Below the pieces are notes generated by a model, which saw nothing but the letters and a program-made list of their open reading frames with translations, was not told where the DNA came from and made no database searches. From a virus: a DNA stretch of 62,036 nucleotides. Each line of letters starts with the position of its first letter. The stretch's first letter is position 1. Positions 52,021 through 60,731 of this stretch are shown piece after piece. The stretch covers positions 1-62,036 of IMG/VR virus record IMGVR_UViG_3300042889_000724; one strand, written 5' to 3'. Position numbers and translations under genes: made by a program.

Positions 52021-52735
52021 CCTTTTCGCGCTCTTTATGTTTTGCCAGTAGTTCTTCGAGAACAACTAAATTTTCGTGCATCTTTTCCATATCATCTAAC
52101 ATTTTTGGAACTGCAACAGATGCCTGCTGTATAATTGCGAACTCGTAGTTTGTGTGTAAAGGGTTGGTAGCAGATTTTATTCTTCGCTGCTTCAAGAAAC
52201 TTTTAATTTTACTCACCAACGAGGGTTTTCTTGCCTCGACCATATTCAACTTACTGCCTTTCTGGTCTGTTGCTTGTTGTCTTGCCTTTAAAATTTGTTC
52301 TTCTTTTATTTTTGCCGCTGCAGCATTTTCTCTGGCAAGTTTTTCGTTTTCTTCTTTGAGAATCTGTAGTTCTTCAACTAGTTTCGGATCTGTAACATGA
52401 ACAGTTTCTATAACTGTTTCGATTACCTTCTCAATTACGACAGGTGGATTTTCTAAAATATCTTTTGCTTTAGCAATTGTTTCTGCTGCTACTTTTGACT
52501 CTTCTTCTATTGCAAGTTTTTGTCTCTGCAATTCTCCATGTTTTTCTTGCGCAATTTTTTCTCTATCAAGTTCTTCTTGAGAGGGTTCAATAATCTCAAC
52601 TTCGATAATTTCTTCTTGAAAGTTTCCTTCGATCCAATCTTCCACAATCACTTCTTCGGGTGGAGGTGGTAATGATACTAAGGGTTCTGGAATATAATCT
52701 TGTGGTGGTGGTGCGACGACTCTTGCTCTTGCCAT
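51989..52735 (-). CDS. Coiled-coil protein with Pro-rich N-terminus
   Basis: This 248-residue protein begins ARARVVAPPPQDYIPEPLV and has a long acidic/heptad-rich middle (REKIAQEKHGELQRQKLAIE; EELQILKEENEKLARENAAA). Near residue 150 come basic residues (KARQQATDQKGSKLNM), and the end is Lys/Glu/His-rich. There is no enzyme motif. It could be a scaffold, tail-associated or signalling coiled coil. It is the last gene of the leftward glycosyltransferase cluster and overlaps the oxygenase gene tail-to-tail. Confidence 0.68.
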   Translation of the reverse strand: MARARVVAPPPQDYIPEPLVSLPPPPEEVIVEDWIEGNFQEEIIEVEIIEPSQEELDREKIAQEKHGELQRQKLAIEEESKVAAETIAKAKDILENPPVVIEKVIETVIETVHVTDPKLVEELQILKEENEKLARENAAAAKIKEEQILKARQQATDQKGSKLNMVEARKPSLVSKIKSFLKQRRIKSATNPLHTNYEFAIIQQASVAVPKMLDDMEKMHENLVVLEELLAKHKEREKVKKSEKHPHR

Positions 52736-52736
52736 A

Positions 52737-53393
52737 TTATTTCTTCCCTATTACCATGAAGCGATCGAAGTTTACTTTACCATCCCAAGACCAGTAAGAC
52801 TGTTCGATCTGTCCCTCGTAGAAAACATCAGTAACTCCAACATTCTCAACATGCTCTTCGATCGATGGAACACAATTAATACCCCACATCTCTCTAAAAA
52901 CATTTGACGACTGACAGGCAAAGATACAATCCTTGTTTGCGGTCGTCATTTTATTTAGCGGATACATTGCCTCGCAACCAATAGAAACTACCACATCAGT
53001 TTCTAGTGCATTGATGTCATGATATGCGAATGGAACATCCCAGTTGATATGATTTAATTCAATACCCTTCTCAGAATAATACCGATTGAACACCATTGAT
53101 AATTCCAATGCGTCTTTATCAATATCGATCAAGTTAATTTTCTTGACATTTAAATTTTCACACAGTAATGGAACAAGTGGAAATCCTAACCAAGAATTTA
53201 GAATTGTAATGTCTAATTCTTCTGGAACATCTTTCATCTCCAATAGTTTTTCGACTAACCAAATGGCAGCATCCATAGTATTCGGATTCATGGACTTGCG
53301 GAAGTCCTCGTGTTTCCATGGCATCTCGTTGGCAATCTTATCAAGTCCCTCGCCCCAATAGCGATAGTTGTTCAAGTAATTATAATTTAACAT
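52737..53393 (-). CDS. Methyltransferase-like Rossmann protein
   Basis: This 218-residue protein has DITILNSWLGFPLVPLLCEN then INLIDIDKDALEL, a Rossmann strand-loop-helix with an acidic end of strand 2 (IDID). VVVSIGCEAMYPLNKM fits motif IV. It lacks a perfect GxGxG. The layout resembles the protein from 2036, so the two may be paralogues of one family. An upstream in-frame ATG at 53450 exists but lies deep in the preceding gene. The start at 53393 is chosen. Confidence 0.6.
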   Translation of the reverse strand: MLNYNYLNNYRYWGEGLDKIANEMPWKHEDFRKSMNPNTMDAAIWLVEKLLEMKDVPEELDITILNSWLGFPLVPLLCENLNVKKINLIDIDKDALELSMVFNRYYSEKGIELNHINWDVPFAYHDINALETDVVVSIGCEAMYPLNKMTTANKDCIFACQSSNVFREMWGINCVPSIEEHVENVGVTDVFYEGQIEQSYWSWDGKVNFDRFMVIGKK

Positions 53394-54063
53394 CTTGTGG
53401 TCTTTCCATTGAATCGTATAAACAAACGAGTGGTTCAGGTCTGAGAACATGTTCTCTTACATCAATCGGCCAAACATATCCATAGTTATAACTATACACC
53501 CAGTTATCTGGAAAATGTCCGATCTTCAAAAGACGTTCTCTTTGGTGACCGAATAGATTATCTAACCCACGATAATAAAAAAACATTTGATCAGGATAAT
53601 CTCTTACGAACTTAGTAATTTTGTTTACATCTAATTTATCGTTCCATCTAAGAACGCTTGAATTTAGATCCGTGTATCTAAACGGAATTTCTTTTGTATC
53701 CTCTTTCATTTGCTTCATGTTATGCCAACGAGTTCGAATGAAAGTTAATGTATCTTCTGGATTATATTCAACAATACAATCAATATTGTGTTGGATACCT
53801 ATGTCTAAGTCTAGGAAAAGTTTTTCTCCCATCTGCCGCACGACATTTTTGTCGAACAAGTGGAGTTTATTCCACCATTTTTCATAATAATTATCTTCAG
53901 GAATGGGAATAACTATGACCTCTGGATCTAAATCTCCAGGGTGTTCTGTGATACAATAAAATTTAAATTCGTGAGTTATGTGCTCTCTACACATTTCCAG
54001 AATACGATTTACGTATTCTGGTCCATATTTGAAACCCCACTTCACTGTGTAAATATTAATCAT
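53380..54063 (-). CDS. Glycosyltransferase-like protein, paralogue 1 of the minus cluster
   Basis: This 227-residue protein begins INIYTVKWGFKYGPEYVNRI, the family signature. KLFLDLDIGIQHNI holds the DXD (Asp-Leu-Asp) that would bind nucleotide-sugar and metal. Mid-protein, LNSSVLRWND and a VYSYNYGYVW segment recur in the paralogues. The TGATG overlap with the upstream gene indicates coupling. The acceptor is unknown. Confidence 0.65.
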   Translation of the reverse strand: MINIYTVKWGFKYGPEYVNRILEMCREHITHEFKFYCITEHPGDLDPEVIVIPIPEDNYYEKWWNKLHLFDKNVVRQMGEKLFLDLDIGIQHNIDCIVEYNPEDTLTFIRTRWHNMKQMKEDTKEIPFRYTDLNSSVLRWNDKLDVNKITKFVRDYPDQMFFYYRGLDNLFGHQRERLLKIGHFPDNWVYSYNYGYVWPIDVREHVLRPEPLVCLYDSMERPQDVKL

Positions 54064-54881
54064 CAAATATTCCAATGCTCTAAAAGATCAGGATCAACTA
54101 ACGATTCCTGTTTCACTTTGCCTCTACGATCATCTTGGAACGGCAGTAAATCCACATTAAACACGCAGAGAATGCAGTCTTTTCTATATATACCCACAGT
54201 AAGGTCGCCTGAATCCCAGTCGCGTCCTCGATTATATGAGTAAGCAAACGTATTTGGAAAATGTTTCCATAGAGGAGTATTGCTAAAGTCGCCCCATCGC
54301 CAACTGTGGTAGTTGTCGGTTCCATCTGTAAACGTAAACCAAATACGCTCTTGGTTTTCGAGAACGTCCTGCCAGATACACTCCGTCTGATCATCCGACC
54401 ACACCATGCAACTACCATTGGTATACGCACCATGAGAAAGTTTGAAGTTGCGCGATTTCATCGGTCGCGGATCTTGCCACCATGATCGTAACTTGGTGGG
54501 ATTCTCTAGGTCATAAGTGATGATTGGCGACAAATCATTTTGTATGATAACATCAAGGTCGAAAAAGACAAATCTTCCAGTGGGTTTATCGTCTGCGAAG
54601 TTGTGTGTATTGAAGATGAACGTCTTTGGTCTGTCCCAACAACGTGCCATGCCGTATTTAAAATCCTCAGACCCAAACCAGTATTTCGGATGGATGTCGG
54701 GAATGTCTGGGAAGTCTATTACTTTAATCTCGGCATCAAATCCTTCGCTGTTATCCGTATAGCAATAGAAATGAAACTCAAAATTATCTGGAGTATGCTT
54801 CTTTGCCATTCGATAAAGACGGTTGACAAACTCAGAAGAATACTTTGTTCCCCATTTACAGCAAACGTAATTAACTCTCAT
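54063..54881 (-). CDS. Glycosyltransferase-like protein, paralogue 2
   Basis: This 272-residue protein has the VCCKWGTKYSSEFVNRLYRM signature and VFFDLDVIIQND (DXD). An NGSCMVWSDDQTE segment matches the acceptor-site loop. The ATG at 54881 is chosen because it overlaps the previous stop (ATGA). A GTG two codons earlier is the alternative. It differs from the neighbours by a YWFGSEDFKYG-type middle shared with paralogue 3. Confidence 0.65.
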   Translation of the reverse strand: MRVNYVCCKWGTKYSSEFVNRLYRMAKKHTPDNFEFHFYCYTDNSEGFDAEIKVIDFPDIPDIHPKYWFGSEDFKYGMARCWDRPKTFIFNTHNFADDKPTGRFVFFDLDVIIQNDLSPIITYDLENPTKLRSWWQDPRPMKSRNFKLSHGAYTNGSCMVWSDDQTECIWQDVLENQERIWFTFTDGTDNYHSWRWGDFSNTPLWKHFPNTFAYSYNRGRDWDSGDLTVGIYRKDCILCVFNVDLLPFQDDRRGKVKQESLVDPDLLEHWNI

Positions 54882-55639
54882 TGCCACAACCTAATAATAT
54901 TTTCATCAGTGCATTCCATTAATTTAATTTGTGCCTTTGCACTCGGATGCGGAACATTGTCTGTGTTGAACAAACATACCTTAGCATCTTTACGAAACTT
55001 AAACCATTCCACATCATCTGGGTGATGCTTTCCACGATTCCAAGAATAGATCCATCCACCTGGAATATCTTTCCAGAAATCTCTCTGTCTCCAGTAATGG
55101 TAATTGTCGCTTCCTTTAAAAAAGGTTTTGAATACAGATTGAGAATTCTGCATAACATCTTTATAGATGTGCTCACAAGAAACATTAGGCCATAACATCA
55201 TGCTCGAATTATAGAACGTGCCTCGAGTATCTATAAACAATCTATCATGTTTCAGTGATTGTGGTTGCCAACGACATTGAATTATTCTTGGTTTTTCAGA
55301 TAGGTCAATTACCTCTGTTATATCTTCTTGGATTACCACGTCAAGGTCGAAGTAACACCAGTTCCCAGTATAACCAAGCCAATTATGTGAATTAAATACT
55401 AAGAACTTTGCACGGTCAAAACAGAAAGTTTCTTCACCAAACCAATATTTGGGATGCAAAATACCATCGTCTGGTATAGGTGCAGTATCACATTCAATTC
55501 CCTCGGCGTTATCTGTAAAACACGTGAATGTATAGGAAGATAAGTTCCGAGAAAAATTCTTTCGCACCATCTTATATAAGTTGTTTACATACTTGGCAGA
55601 GTACTTGTCGCCCCACTTAATACATACGAAGTTCATCAT
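54878..55639 (-). CDS. Glycosyltransferase-like protein, paralogue 3
   Basis: This 253-residue protein has FVCIKWGDKYSAKYVNNLYK at the N-terminus and CYFDLDVVIQEDI as the DXD region. PKYWFGEETFCFDRAKFLVF links it to paralogue 2. It overlaps the upstream gene by 23 bases and the downstream gene by 4 bases, so all four enzymes are likely translated from one message. An ATG one codon later is an equally good start. Confidence 0.65.
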   Translation of the reverse strand: MMNFVCIKWGDKYSAKYVNNLYKMVRKNFSRNLSSYTFTCFTDNAEGIECDTAPIPDDGILHPKYWFGEETFCFDRAKFLVFNSHNWLGYTGNWCYFDLDVVIQEDITEVIDLSEKPRIIQCRWQPQSLKHDRLFIDTRGTFYNSSMMLWPNVSCEHIYKDVMQNSQSVFKTFFKGSDNYHYWRQRDFWKDIPGGWIYSWNRGKHHPDDVEWFKFRKDAKVCLFNTDNVPHPSAKAQIKLMECTDENIIRLWQ

Positions 55640-56294
55640 ACTTTTTTTCTGCTCCAGGAAACTGATCTAAACCATTTAACAATGCTATCGTATAAGTTGG
55701 GCGATAGAAGAAGGATTCGTTGTGGTCGTCAATTCCATAATAATCTGCACCATAAACAAAAGAATAAATTTCACCCTTTGGAAAGTAATTGAATCTAAAA
55801 TCTTCATGCCAAAGGAATCTATCATCACCAAAGTATTTAACCATGTAGTAATCAGGATCTGTTTGAAAGTGTTCCCAAATATGATGAACAGTTCCTTCTC
55901 TCCACATAACAACACTTGAGTTGTAATTACTCAAGAAACGCATACCATGTGTGTCACCAACATAATCGGGAAACTCTTTATCCTTCCAATAAGTATATAC
56001 TATTGTAGGAAAATTGTCAATAGAATTCCACAGATGATCAATGTTTTTTTGTATTCTGATATCAAGATCTAAGTAAAGAACATCACCCAATTCCTCCAAA
56101 GTATACATCCATATTTTAATCCAATGTCCCTCTATATCTTCAGGCATAGGAATTGCTTTTATTAATGGATCTAGGTCAGTCGGATCATCGGTGATACACG
56201 CATAGTTATATTTTCTGCCAGTATCATTTACTATTCTGTTTACGTCTGCAGCAGAATATTTTTCACCATATTTTATCATCAAAATCGTTTGCAT
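55617..56294 (-). CDS. Glycosyltransferase-like protein, paralogue 4 (first of the minus cluster)
   Basis: This 225-residue protein begins QTILMIKYGEKYSAADVNRI. LYLDLDIRIQKNIDH is the DXD region. NYNSSVVMWREG matches the loop of the other paralogues. The ATG at 56294 fits the family start. A longer frame from 56351 would run back over the promoter. An octamer close to the late consensus (TATAAATT at 56327-56334, minus strand) precedes it. Confidence 0.65.
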   Translation of the reverse strand: MQTILMIKYGEKYSAADVNRIVNDTGRKYNYACITDDPTDLDPLIKAIPMPEDIEGHWIKIWMYTLEELGDVLYLDLDIRIQKNIDHLWNSIDNFPTIVYTYWKDKEFPDYVGDTHGMRFLSNYNSSVVMWREGTVHHIWEHFQTDPDYYMVKYFGDDRFLWHEDFRFNYFPKGEIYSFVYGADYYGIDDHNESFFYRPTYTIALLNGLDQFPGAEKKYDELRMY

Positions 56295-56309
56295 AGTATT
56301 CTCAGTTAT

Positions 56310-56317
56310 TATAAATA
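56310..56317 (+). promoter_or_regulatory. T4-type late promoter for the fibre/neck block
   Basis: An exact TATAAATA ends 27 bases before the 56345 ATG, in the divergent gap with the glycosyltransferase cluster. Confidence 0.6.
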
Positions 56318-56344
56318 TTCTCATATAATTTATAAGGGTTTCTG

Positions 56345-56674
56345 ATGGCACAAATTCAAAATATCTTTATTGACCAAGGAACGACTTTTTCTTTGTCCCT
56401 CGCAGTAAATGATCAGAACGGAGATCTAAAGGATCTTACTGGTTATACTGTAGCAGCACAAATGCGCAGATCGTATTACACTACTACTTCTACTAATTTT
56501 ACTGCAGCAGTTTCTTTACCAGAAGATGGCGAAGTCACTATTTCATTGACTGCGGTGCAAACCTCAGCAATAAAAGCAGGAAGATATGTTTACGATATTG
56601 AAATTACAGGCGACGGTGAAACGCTACGAGTTCTTGAGGGGATCGTTGTAATTAATCCAGAGGTAACGAAATAA
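56345..56674 (+). CDS. Small virion protein, beta-rich
   Basis: This 109-residue protein begins AQIQNIFIDQGTTFSLSLAV. It shows LKDLTGYTVAAQMRRSY and YVYDIEITGDGETLRVLEG, the pattern of a small beta-sandwich (BppU/Ig-like) protein found in T4-like fibre operons. It shares one base with the next gene. It likely attaches to fibres or the neck, but this is an inference from context. Confidence 0.65.
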   Translation: MAQIQNIFIDQGTTFSLSLAVNDQNGDLKDLTGYTVAAQMRRSYYTTTSTNFTAAVSLPEDGEVTISLTAVQTSAIKAGRYVYDIEITGDGETLRVLEGIVVINPEVTK

Positions 56675-56919
56675 TGGCACTTAACGTTACAGTAGGAACC
56701 CCGAATGCAGTTAAAGTTGAAGTGGGAACTTCAAATACTATAAATACAAGTATAGTAAGTAAAAGAACATCAACTAAAATAGAGACGTTAGCGGACGTAG
56801 ATGTAGAAGGTATTCAAGATGGATATACTTTAGTTTACAATACTGCTACTAACAAATGGGAGGCAGTAGATCCTGCTTTAGATTTGAATTTGGGTATTAT
56901 AGACGGTGGAACGTTTTAA
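56674..56919 (+). CDS. Short fibre/adaptor protein ending in IDGGTF
   Basis: This 81-residue protein has ALNVTVGTPNAVKVEVGTS and then ETLADVDVEGIQDGYTLVYN, a segment common in short fibre adaptors. It ends NLGIIDGGTF. The same terminal motif, IDGGTY/LDGGTY, closes the proteins ending at 58651 and 59557. This suggests a common docking or folding tail. Confidence 0.65.
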   Translation: MALNVTVGTPNAVKVEVGTSNTINTSIVSKRTSTKIETLADVDVEGIQDGYTLVYNTATNKWEAVDPALDLNLGIIDGGTF

Positions 56920-56959
56920 CAACTGAAATAGAAATAATAAACTAAAGGAAACTGACATT

Positions 56960-58651
56960 ATGTCTACAATCATTCAAATTAAAAGAAGTTCGGGCGCAAC
57001 TGCCCCAGCAACTTCCGCTCTCCTAGAAGGCGAAATGGCATACGCACAAGACGCAAGCAATAGCGGCGCAAGTGCAAAACTTTATATCGAATCAGTAGAA
57101 GGTGGTTCTGCCGCAATTCATGCTGTCGGTGGTAAGTATTTCACAGACAAGGTTGATGCTCGTCTTATCGATGCAACCTCATCAGTCGGTGGTAAAGCAA
57201 CCTTTGCTGAAGGAACATCTAATGGTTCCAGCAAAGTAACTCTAAAGGCACCAGATTCGCTTGCTGCCGATCTTACTCTGATCCTTCCAACCGCAGACGG
57301 TACAAACGGTCAGATCCTTACCACAAACGGTTCAGGTCAACTCGCATTCTCTGCACCTGCTTCGTCGTCATTCACAATCAGCGACAACCAAGGAACTCCA
57401 AATACTGATTCCTTCTCAACTGGCGGAACTCTGACTTTTGCTGGTTCAGCTGGTGTCAAGACAACAGTTTCAGACAACCAAGTTGCTATCGCTGCTGATA
57501 TTACTGGTGCTACTGCTCTGACATCACTTGCTGATGCAGACGAATTCCTTGTTTATGATGCTTCGGCAACTGCAAACAAGAAGATTACTGCTGAAGATAT
57601 TGGCGATTACATCTATGCTGCCGTTTCTGGCGATATTACAATCAGCGAATCAGGTGTTGCGTCGATTGCTGCCAACTCGGTTGCTCTTGGAACTGACACA
57701 ACTGGTAACTATGTTGCTACTGTTGCTGGAACTGCAAACCAAATTGCTATCACAGGTTCAGGTTCTGAAGATGCTGGTGTAACTGTTGCTCTTACTAATG
57801 ACGTTACCCTTGTTGGTGACCTAACAGTTGGCGGTAACGACATTAAGGCAAATGGCGGCACAACTTCTATCACTCTTTCGGGTGCAGATGTTTCGGTTGC
57901 TGGTGACCTAACAGTTACTGGAAACGACATTAAGTCATCTTCTGCTACTGCTCTAACACTTGACGGTGCAAACGTTGCTGTTGCTGGCGATCTTACTGTA
58001 ACTGGTAACGACATCAAGTCATCTTCTGCAACTGCTCTGACTCTTGACGGTGCAAACGTTACTGTTGCTGGTGATCTAACGGTTGGTGGTAATGACATTA
58101 AGGCATCTGACGGAACTACTGCCCTGACACTTTCAGGCGCTAACGTTACTGTTGCTGGTAACCTTACTGTTTCGGGAACAACAACTACTGTTAACTCGAC
58201 AACTCTAACTGTTACCGATCCACTCGTATTCGTTGGTAACGACAATAACGCAACTGACGCAGTTGACATCGGTCTGTTCGGTATGTATGATACCAGCGGT
58301 TCGCTAGACCTTTACTCAGGTATCTTCCGCGATGCTTCGGACGGTAAGTGGAGACTCTTTAAGGATTCACAAGCTGCTCCAACCACAACTGTTAACACAG
58401 CGGCAACTGGTTACACCATTGCTACTCTTGTTGCTAACCTTGAAGGCGGAACTATTTCTTCGCTTGCTTCGGCAATCAGCGTTCCAAACGGTGGTACTGG
58501 TGCGGCAACGTTTACTGCTAACGGTGTTATGTTCGGTAATGGTACTTCTGCACTCGGAGTTACCGCTGCGGGAACTGCGGGTCAAGTTCTTCTATCTGGT
58601 GGTTCAGGCGCTGCTCCTTCGTTCGGCAATATCGACGGTGGAACATACTAA
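56960..58651 (+). CDS. Fibre protein with IKRS N-terminal module and GDLTVTGND repeats
   Basis: This 563-residue protein starts STIIQIKRSSGATAPATSAL, then LLEGEMAYAQDA, the phage fibre module also used at 58989 and 60732. A repeat zone near 290-400 encodes copies of VAGDLTVTGNDIKSSSATAL. The C-terminal half has SGTTTTVNSTTLTVTDPLVF, present in another fibre here (59581). It ends with IDGGTY. A GGAAACTGAC leader lies before the ATG. It is probably a trimeric fibre shaft. Confidence 0.72.
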   Translation: MSTIIQIKRSSGATAPATSALLEGEMAYAQDASNSGASAKLYIESVEGGSAAIHAVGGKYFTDKVDARLIDATSSVGGKATFAEGTSNGSSKVTLKAPDSLAADLTLILPTADGTNGQILTTNGSGQLAFSAPASSSFTISDNQGTPNTDSFSTGGTLTFAGSAGVKTTVSDNQVAIAADITGATALTSLADADEFLVYDASATANKKITAEDIGDYIYAAVSGDITISESGVASIAANSVALGTDTTGNYVATVAGTANQIAITGSGSEDAGVTVALTNDVTLVGDLTVGGNDIKANGGTTSITLSGADVSVAGDLTVTGNDIKSSSATALTLDGANVAVAGDLTVTGNDIKSSSATALTLDGANVTVAGDLTVGGNDIKASDGTTALTLSGANVTVAGNLTVSGTTTTVNSTTLTVTDPLVFVGNDNNATDAVDIGLFGMYDTSGSLDLYSGIFRDASDGKWRLFKDSQAAPTTTVNTAATGYTIATLVANLEGGTISSLASAISVPNGGTGAATFTANGVMFGNGTSALGVTAAGTAGQVLLSGGSGAAPSFGNIDGGTY

Positions 58652-58659
58652 TATATAAA

Positions 58660-58691
58660 GGGAGGGGAATTTCTCCCCTCCCACTTTTTTT
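58660..58691 (+). terminator. Strong rho-independent terminator
   Basis: GGGAGGGGA (58660-58668), a 5-base loop and TCCCCTCCC (58674-58682) form a perfect 9-bp stem, followed by AC and seven T. It ends the fibre transcript before 58703. Confidence 0.9.
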
Positions 58692-58702
58692 GGAGATAGA
58701 TA

Positions 58703-59029
58703 ATGGATCAAACAAAATTTATTAACTCGTATATTGCAAATCTTGCAGAACGACTGAAGGCGTTAACACTTGATAATATCATGCTGAATACACAACTTAC
58801 GATGGCGAATGAAACCATTAATGAGTTGCAGAAAAAGATTCAAGTTTTAGAAGATATCCAAGCAATACCAATTCCTAAGTCCGACTACATGGGTCTTGAT
58901 GGTAAATTGAAATCTGATTACAGTTACACTGGTGCAGAAGAACCCTACCTCGTTGACGATGCGGAACAAAATGAGAAGGAAATTTTAAATGACAGCGGCG
59001 GCAACGATAGTCCAAGTAAAGAGAAGTGA
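58703..59029 (+). CDS. Small coiled-coil protein
   Basis: This 108-residue protein has a heptad-like helix (NIMLNTQLTMANETINELQK and KIQVLEDIQ) followed by an acidic, Gly/Tyr-containing tail (LKSDYSYTGAEEPYLVDD). It lies between fibre genes and overlaps the next gene by 41 bases. The ATG has a GGAG Shine-Dalgarno. It could be a fibre chaperone or connector. Nothing more can be said. Confidence 0.65.
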   Translation: MDQTKFINSYIANLAERLKALTLDNIMLNTQLTMANETINELQKKIQVLEDIQAIPIPKSDYMGLDGKLKSDYSYTGAEEPYLVDDAEQNEKEILNDSGGNDSPSKEK

Positions 59030-59351
59030 AACTGCTAATGCAATACCCACTGCAGGACAACTTGCAATAGGCGAACTCGCAGTCAATTTGACTGACAAAA
59101 AAATATTTTCTAAGAAAACTGACGGAACAATCGTTTCTATCGGCGGTGTTGGAGTTGATGGTGGAGATGGAACTACCTCGGTAGGCACAATCGCTTTTTC
59201 TGATACTGCATTCAGCGACTTCTTCGTTGATACATCAACTACACCTGGAACAGCAATTGTTCGCCTCAATCAGATAACCGATCTTGACTATGGATTGATT
59301 ACTGATGAAGTAGCAGCATATAATGCAGTTGATTACGGGAGCATCGCATAA
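58989..59351 (+). CDS. Fibre/adaptor with IVQVKRSE N-terminal module
   Basis: This 120-residue protein has TIVQVKRSETANAIPTAGQL, LAIGELAVNLTDKKIFSKKT and GTIVSIGG. The same layout opens the gene at 60732. The tail is different (SDTAFSDFFVDTSTTPGTAI). It overlaps the next gene by one base. It is a short fibre or attachment protein, probably trimeric (inference). Confidence 0.68.
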   Translation: MTAAATIVQVKRSETANAIPTAGQLAIGELAVNLTDKKIFSKKTDGTIVSIGGVGVDGGDGTTSVGTIAFSDTAFSDFFVDTSTTPGTAIVRLNQITDLDYGLITDEVAAYNAVDYGSIA

Positions 59352-59557
59352 TGGCAGCAAGAGTAAAACTGAGAAGAGGTACTTCTACTCAGCATAATAC
59401 CTTTACTGGCGCTGAAGCAGAAATTACTGTGGACACTACAAACAATACGATAAGGGTGCATGATGGTTCCACTGCTGGTGGTCATCAATTGTTGAAAACC
59501 ACTCTAGCAAACATAGCAGATGGTGCCATTCTTGATGGTGGAACATATACTACCTAA
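59351..59557 (+). CDS. Short fibre protein, LRRGT/Mtd-N-type module, ends LDGGTYTT
   Basis: This 68-residue protein starts AARVKLRRGTSTQHNTFTGA, then EAEITVDTTNNTIRVHDGST. That is the LRRGT...QH..FTGA module also seen at the start of the fibre at 59581. It resembles the N-terminal part of phage tropism determinants. The end, AILDGGTYTT, matches the IDGGTF/Y motif of other fibres here. No reverse transcriptase or template repeat is present, so it is not part of a diversity-generating element. Confidence 0.68.
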   Translation: MAARVKLRRGTSTQHNTFTGAEAEITVDTTNNTIRVHDGSTAGGHQLLKTTLANIADGAILDGGTYTT

Positions 59558-59580
59558 ATAGGGTGGACTAGGAGATACAA

Positions 59581-60729
59581 ATGGCAACGATTTTACAACT
59601 TAGAAGAGGGACTACTGTCCAGCACTCTACCTTTACTGGTGCTGTCGGTGAAGTCACAGTCGACACAACAAAAGATACAGTAGTTGTTCATGATGGTACC
59701 ACCGCTGGTGGTAAACCTCTGGCAACTGAAGCATATGTTACTTCGGCAATTCAGACTAAAGATAACACTGACGAAATCACAGAAGGTTCAACAAACCTCT
59801 ACTTTACAACTACCAGAGCAAGAGATGCATTTAGCGCAAGCACAGGTATTAGTATTACTAGTGGCGCAATTTCATCCACCATTACTCAATATACAGATGC
59901 TCTTGCCCGTGGTGCTGTATCTGTAACAGATAGTGGCGGTGATGGATCGCTCGCATATAACAGTTCGACGGGTGTAATTACTTATACTGGTCCAAGTGCA
60001 ACAGATGTTCGCGCTCATATCAGCGCTGGAACTGGTGTTACTATCACTGATGGTGCAGTTGCTATTGGTCAGGCAGTTGGAACTGGATCTAACGTTACGT
60101 TCAATGATTTAACTGTTAGTGGTAATCTAACTGTTTCTGGAACTACAACCACAGTAAATACCGAAACTATTAATCTTGCCGATAATATTATCTTACTGAA
60201 CAGTAATGAAACTAGCACACCAAGTCAAAATGCTGGTATCGAAGTTGAGCGTGGATCTTCTACAAATGTCGTATTTCAATGGAATGAAACTACTGATGTT
60301 TGGGAATATACAGTAGACGGAACCAACTATATTCCAGTTGTTGGTACTACCGCAACTCAAACTCTAACTAACAAGACACTTACCAGTCCTGTGATTGGCA
60401 GCATTGTCAACACTGGTACACTAACTCTACCAACAAGTACGGATACACTAGTCGGTCGTGCTACCACCGATTCTCTTACCAACAAGACAATTAGTGGTGC
60501 ATCAAATACTCTATCAAATATTGGTAACGCATCACTAACCAACAGCAGCATTACTTTAGCAGGCACTGCAGTTTCTCTGGGTGGTGCATTTACCGCAACT
60601 AATATGCTTGATGCAATTAAGACAGTTGATGGTACAGGATCTGGTCTAGATGCCGATCTACTGGATGGTAACTCAAGTGCGTATTTCCGAATCAATGTTT
60701 ACAACTCAGCAGGAACTTTATTGAATTAA
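59581..60729 (+). CDS. Fibre protein with LRRGT N-terminal module
   Basis: This 382-residue protein starts ATILQLRRGTTVQHSTFTGA, then VGEVTVDTTKDTVVVHDGTT. The middle and C-terminal parts are repeat-like and Asn/Thr/Ser-rich (FNDLTVSGNLTVSGTTTTVN, ETWEYTVDG-like and NKTLTSPVIGSIVNTGTLTL). It ends NVYNSAGTLLN. It is most likely a fibre shaft and tip, and the SGTTTTVN segment is shared with the 563-residue fibre. Confidence 0.7.
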   Translation: MATILQLRRGTTVQHSTFTGAVGEVTVDTTKDTVVVHDGTTAGGKPLATEAYVTSAIQTKDNTDEITEGSTNLYFTTTRARDAFSASTGISITSGAISSTITQYTDALARGAVSVTDSGGDGSLAYNSSTGVITYTGPSATDVRAHISAGTGVTITDGAVAIGQAVGTGSNVTFNDLTVSGNLTVSGTTTTVNTETINLADNIILLNSNETSTPSQNAGIEVERGSSTNVVFQWNETTDVWEYTVDGTNYIPVVGTTATQTLTNKTLTSPVIGSIVNTGTLTLPTSTDTLVGRATTDSLTNKTISGASNTLSNIGNASLTNSSITLAGTAVSLGGAFTATNMLDAIKTVDGTGSGLDADLLDGNSSAYFRINVYNSAGTLLN

Positions 60730-60731
60730 TT

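Noticed and set aside
59351-60729. Diversity-generating retroelement suggested by the Mtd-like N-terminal module
   Set aside because: No reverse transcriptase gene and no template/variable repeat pair was seen in the window. The LRRGT module is common in fibres without such elements.
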